Shown piece after piece: positions 63,601-64,000 of a DNA stretch of 64,000 nucleotides (its first letter is position 1; each line of letters starts with the position of its first letter). Under the pieces are notes generated by a model. The model did no database searches. It was given only the letters and a program-made list of their open reading frames with translations, and was not told the origin of the DNA. Made by a program: the position numbers and the translations under genes. Source of the stretch: Symbiodinium natans (lineage: Eukaryota > Sar > Dinophyceae > Suessiales > Symbiodiniaceae); the NCBI GenBank assembly GCA_905221605.1, contig CAJNDS010002096.1, forward strand, positions 186,001 to 250,000, written 5' to 3'.

Positions 63601-63985
63601 GTGCCAAGAGCTTTGAGTAGGCCTTGGAGCGGGCCTCCATGTGGAGAGAAGAGTGCCGCGCCCGTCTTGATGATTGCAATCAGCTGCCCCGCCTTTTTCC
63701 TGGGACCAAGGCAAGCACTGTTGCAACTCAAGCGGTTGCAGGACTCCGGAGAGTGTTTGTTTCAAGTCAGCTTCCACCTCTGCTGTCCGCGCTTGCCCAC
63801 CTCTGTGTTCACGTTACCTACGTTCCAAAGTCGCTCAAACGCTCAACTCAATCGATGCGGAGGAGCGGAAGGAGCTGGAGGAAAGGACGCGGATGGAAGC
63901 CGAAGTCCGGTGCTCACTTTTGGAGAAAGTGCTTTGGACAGTATCCCGGGCTCTTCAATCTCATTTCATGAAACTTCACGTGTGA
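60604..63985 (+). CDS. EF-hand array protein with C-terminal coiled coil (3' end off window)
   Basis: ATG 60604 precedes SVRQTDLERAVDAVRSAL. Four tandem units of about 80 residues follow, each with two EF-hand positions. Loops are DSDGRGMLEREE (partner degenerate), DTDNSGSLTKAE (partner DVNRSRRLESKE, Gly6 lost), DRDGSGGLEKDE with DGNKSGLVELPE, and DHDRTGTLDRDE with DTNRNGLIELKE. Exons: 60604 to about 60920, 61106-61541, 61640-61747, 62082 to about 62191, 62509-63057, 63144-63185, 63510-63545, 63621-63683 and about 63850-63902. Loops 5 and 6 exist only after splicing; the introns there begin GA (61542) and GC (61748) and end AG. After unit 4 comes a linker and a Glu/Lys/Arg coiled coil (KLKRELQEKERLLEEARKEI) that continues through the short last exons. 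It is a calcium-binding, probably cytoskeletal or signalling protein. The ATG choice is the first in frame and could be wrong if upstream exons exist (for example 60451-60510). Confidence 0.8.
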
Positions 63986-64000
63986 GGAGCTGCAAATGCG

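Overview
The window looks like nuclear DNA of a dinoflagellate, most likely a Symbiodiniaceae-type genome. The reasons are mid-range GC, many very short exons, introns that can be read as GA-AG and GC-AG as well as GT-AG, a gene order that runs almost entirely on the + strand, heavy simple-sequence DNA, a TTTAGGG-like telomeric scrap, and animal-style domains (thrombospondin type 1, EF-hand) in a non-animal genomic setting. No bacterial-style operons, rRNA, tRNA or CRISPR arrays were found. The species is inferred from this style, not proved.

Layout, left to right. 0.4-1.6 kb: exon candidates ending in an acidic Glu-repeat tail. 2.3-6.1 kb: a multi-exon gene with six or seven thrombospondin type 1 (TSP1) repeats, followed to 7.27 kb by exons of the same or the next gene. 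7.4-7.74 kb: a long C/T tract ending in telomere-like sequence. 8.2-8.7 kb: decayed non-LTR (LINE) reverse transcriptase. 10.4-20.2 kb: a series of + strand multi-exon gene fragments, several with clear acceptor/donor pairs. 20.78-21.03 kb: a compound trinucleotide block, then about 1.5 kb of apparently empty, more AT-rich DNA. 23.3-48.5 kb: many + strand exon candidates of unrecognised proteins. 48.7-51.2 kb: two open exons, then a Penelope-like reverse transcriptase that is intact apart from one in-frame TAG. 51.7-59.9 kb: more + strand exons, including a poly-alanine/CTG tract and a gene with an Ala/Arg/Glu-rich helix. 60.6-64.0 kb: the best gene model, a calcium-binding protein with four tandem EF-hand pairs leading into a charged coiled coil that runs off the right edge.

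Most proteins here are known only as exon fragments. They were called from open frames with protein-like composition bounded by splice signals, often without an ATG. Exon joins, frames and gene boundaries are therefore provisional. Firm family assignments are limited to TSP1, EF-hand, the Penelope-like RT and the LINE-like RT. The genes do not form a recognisable pathway; what they share is orientation and exon structure.
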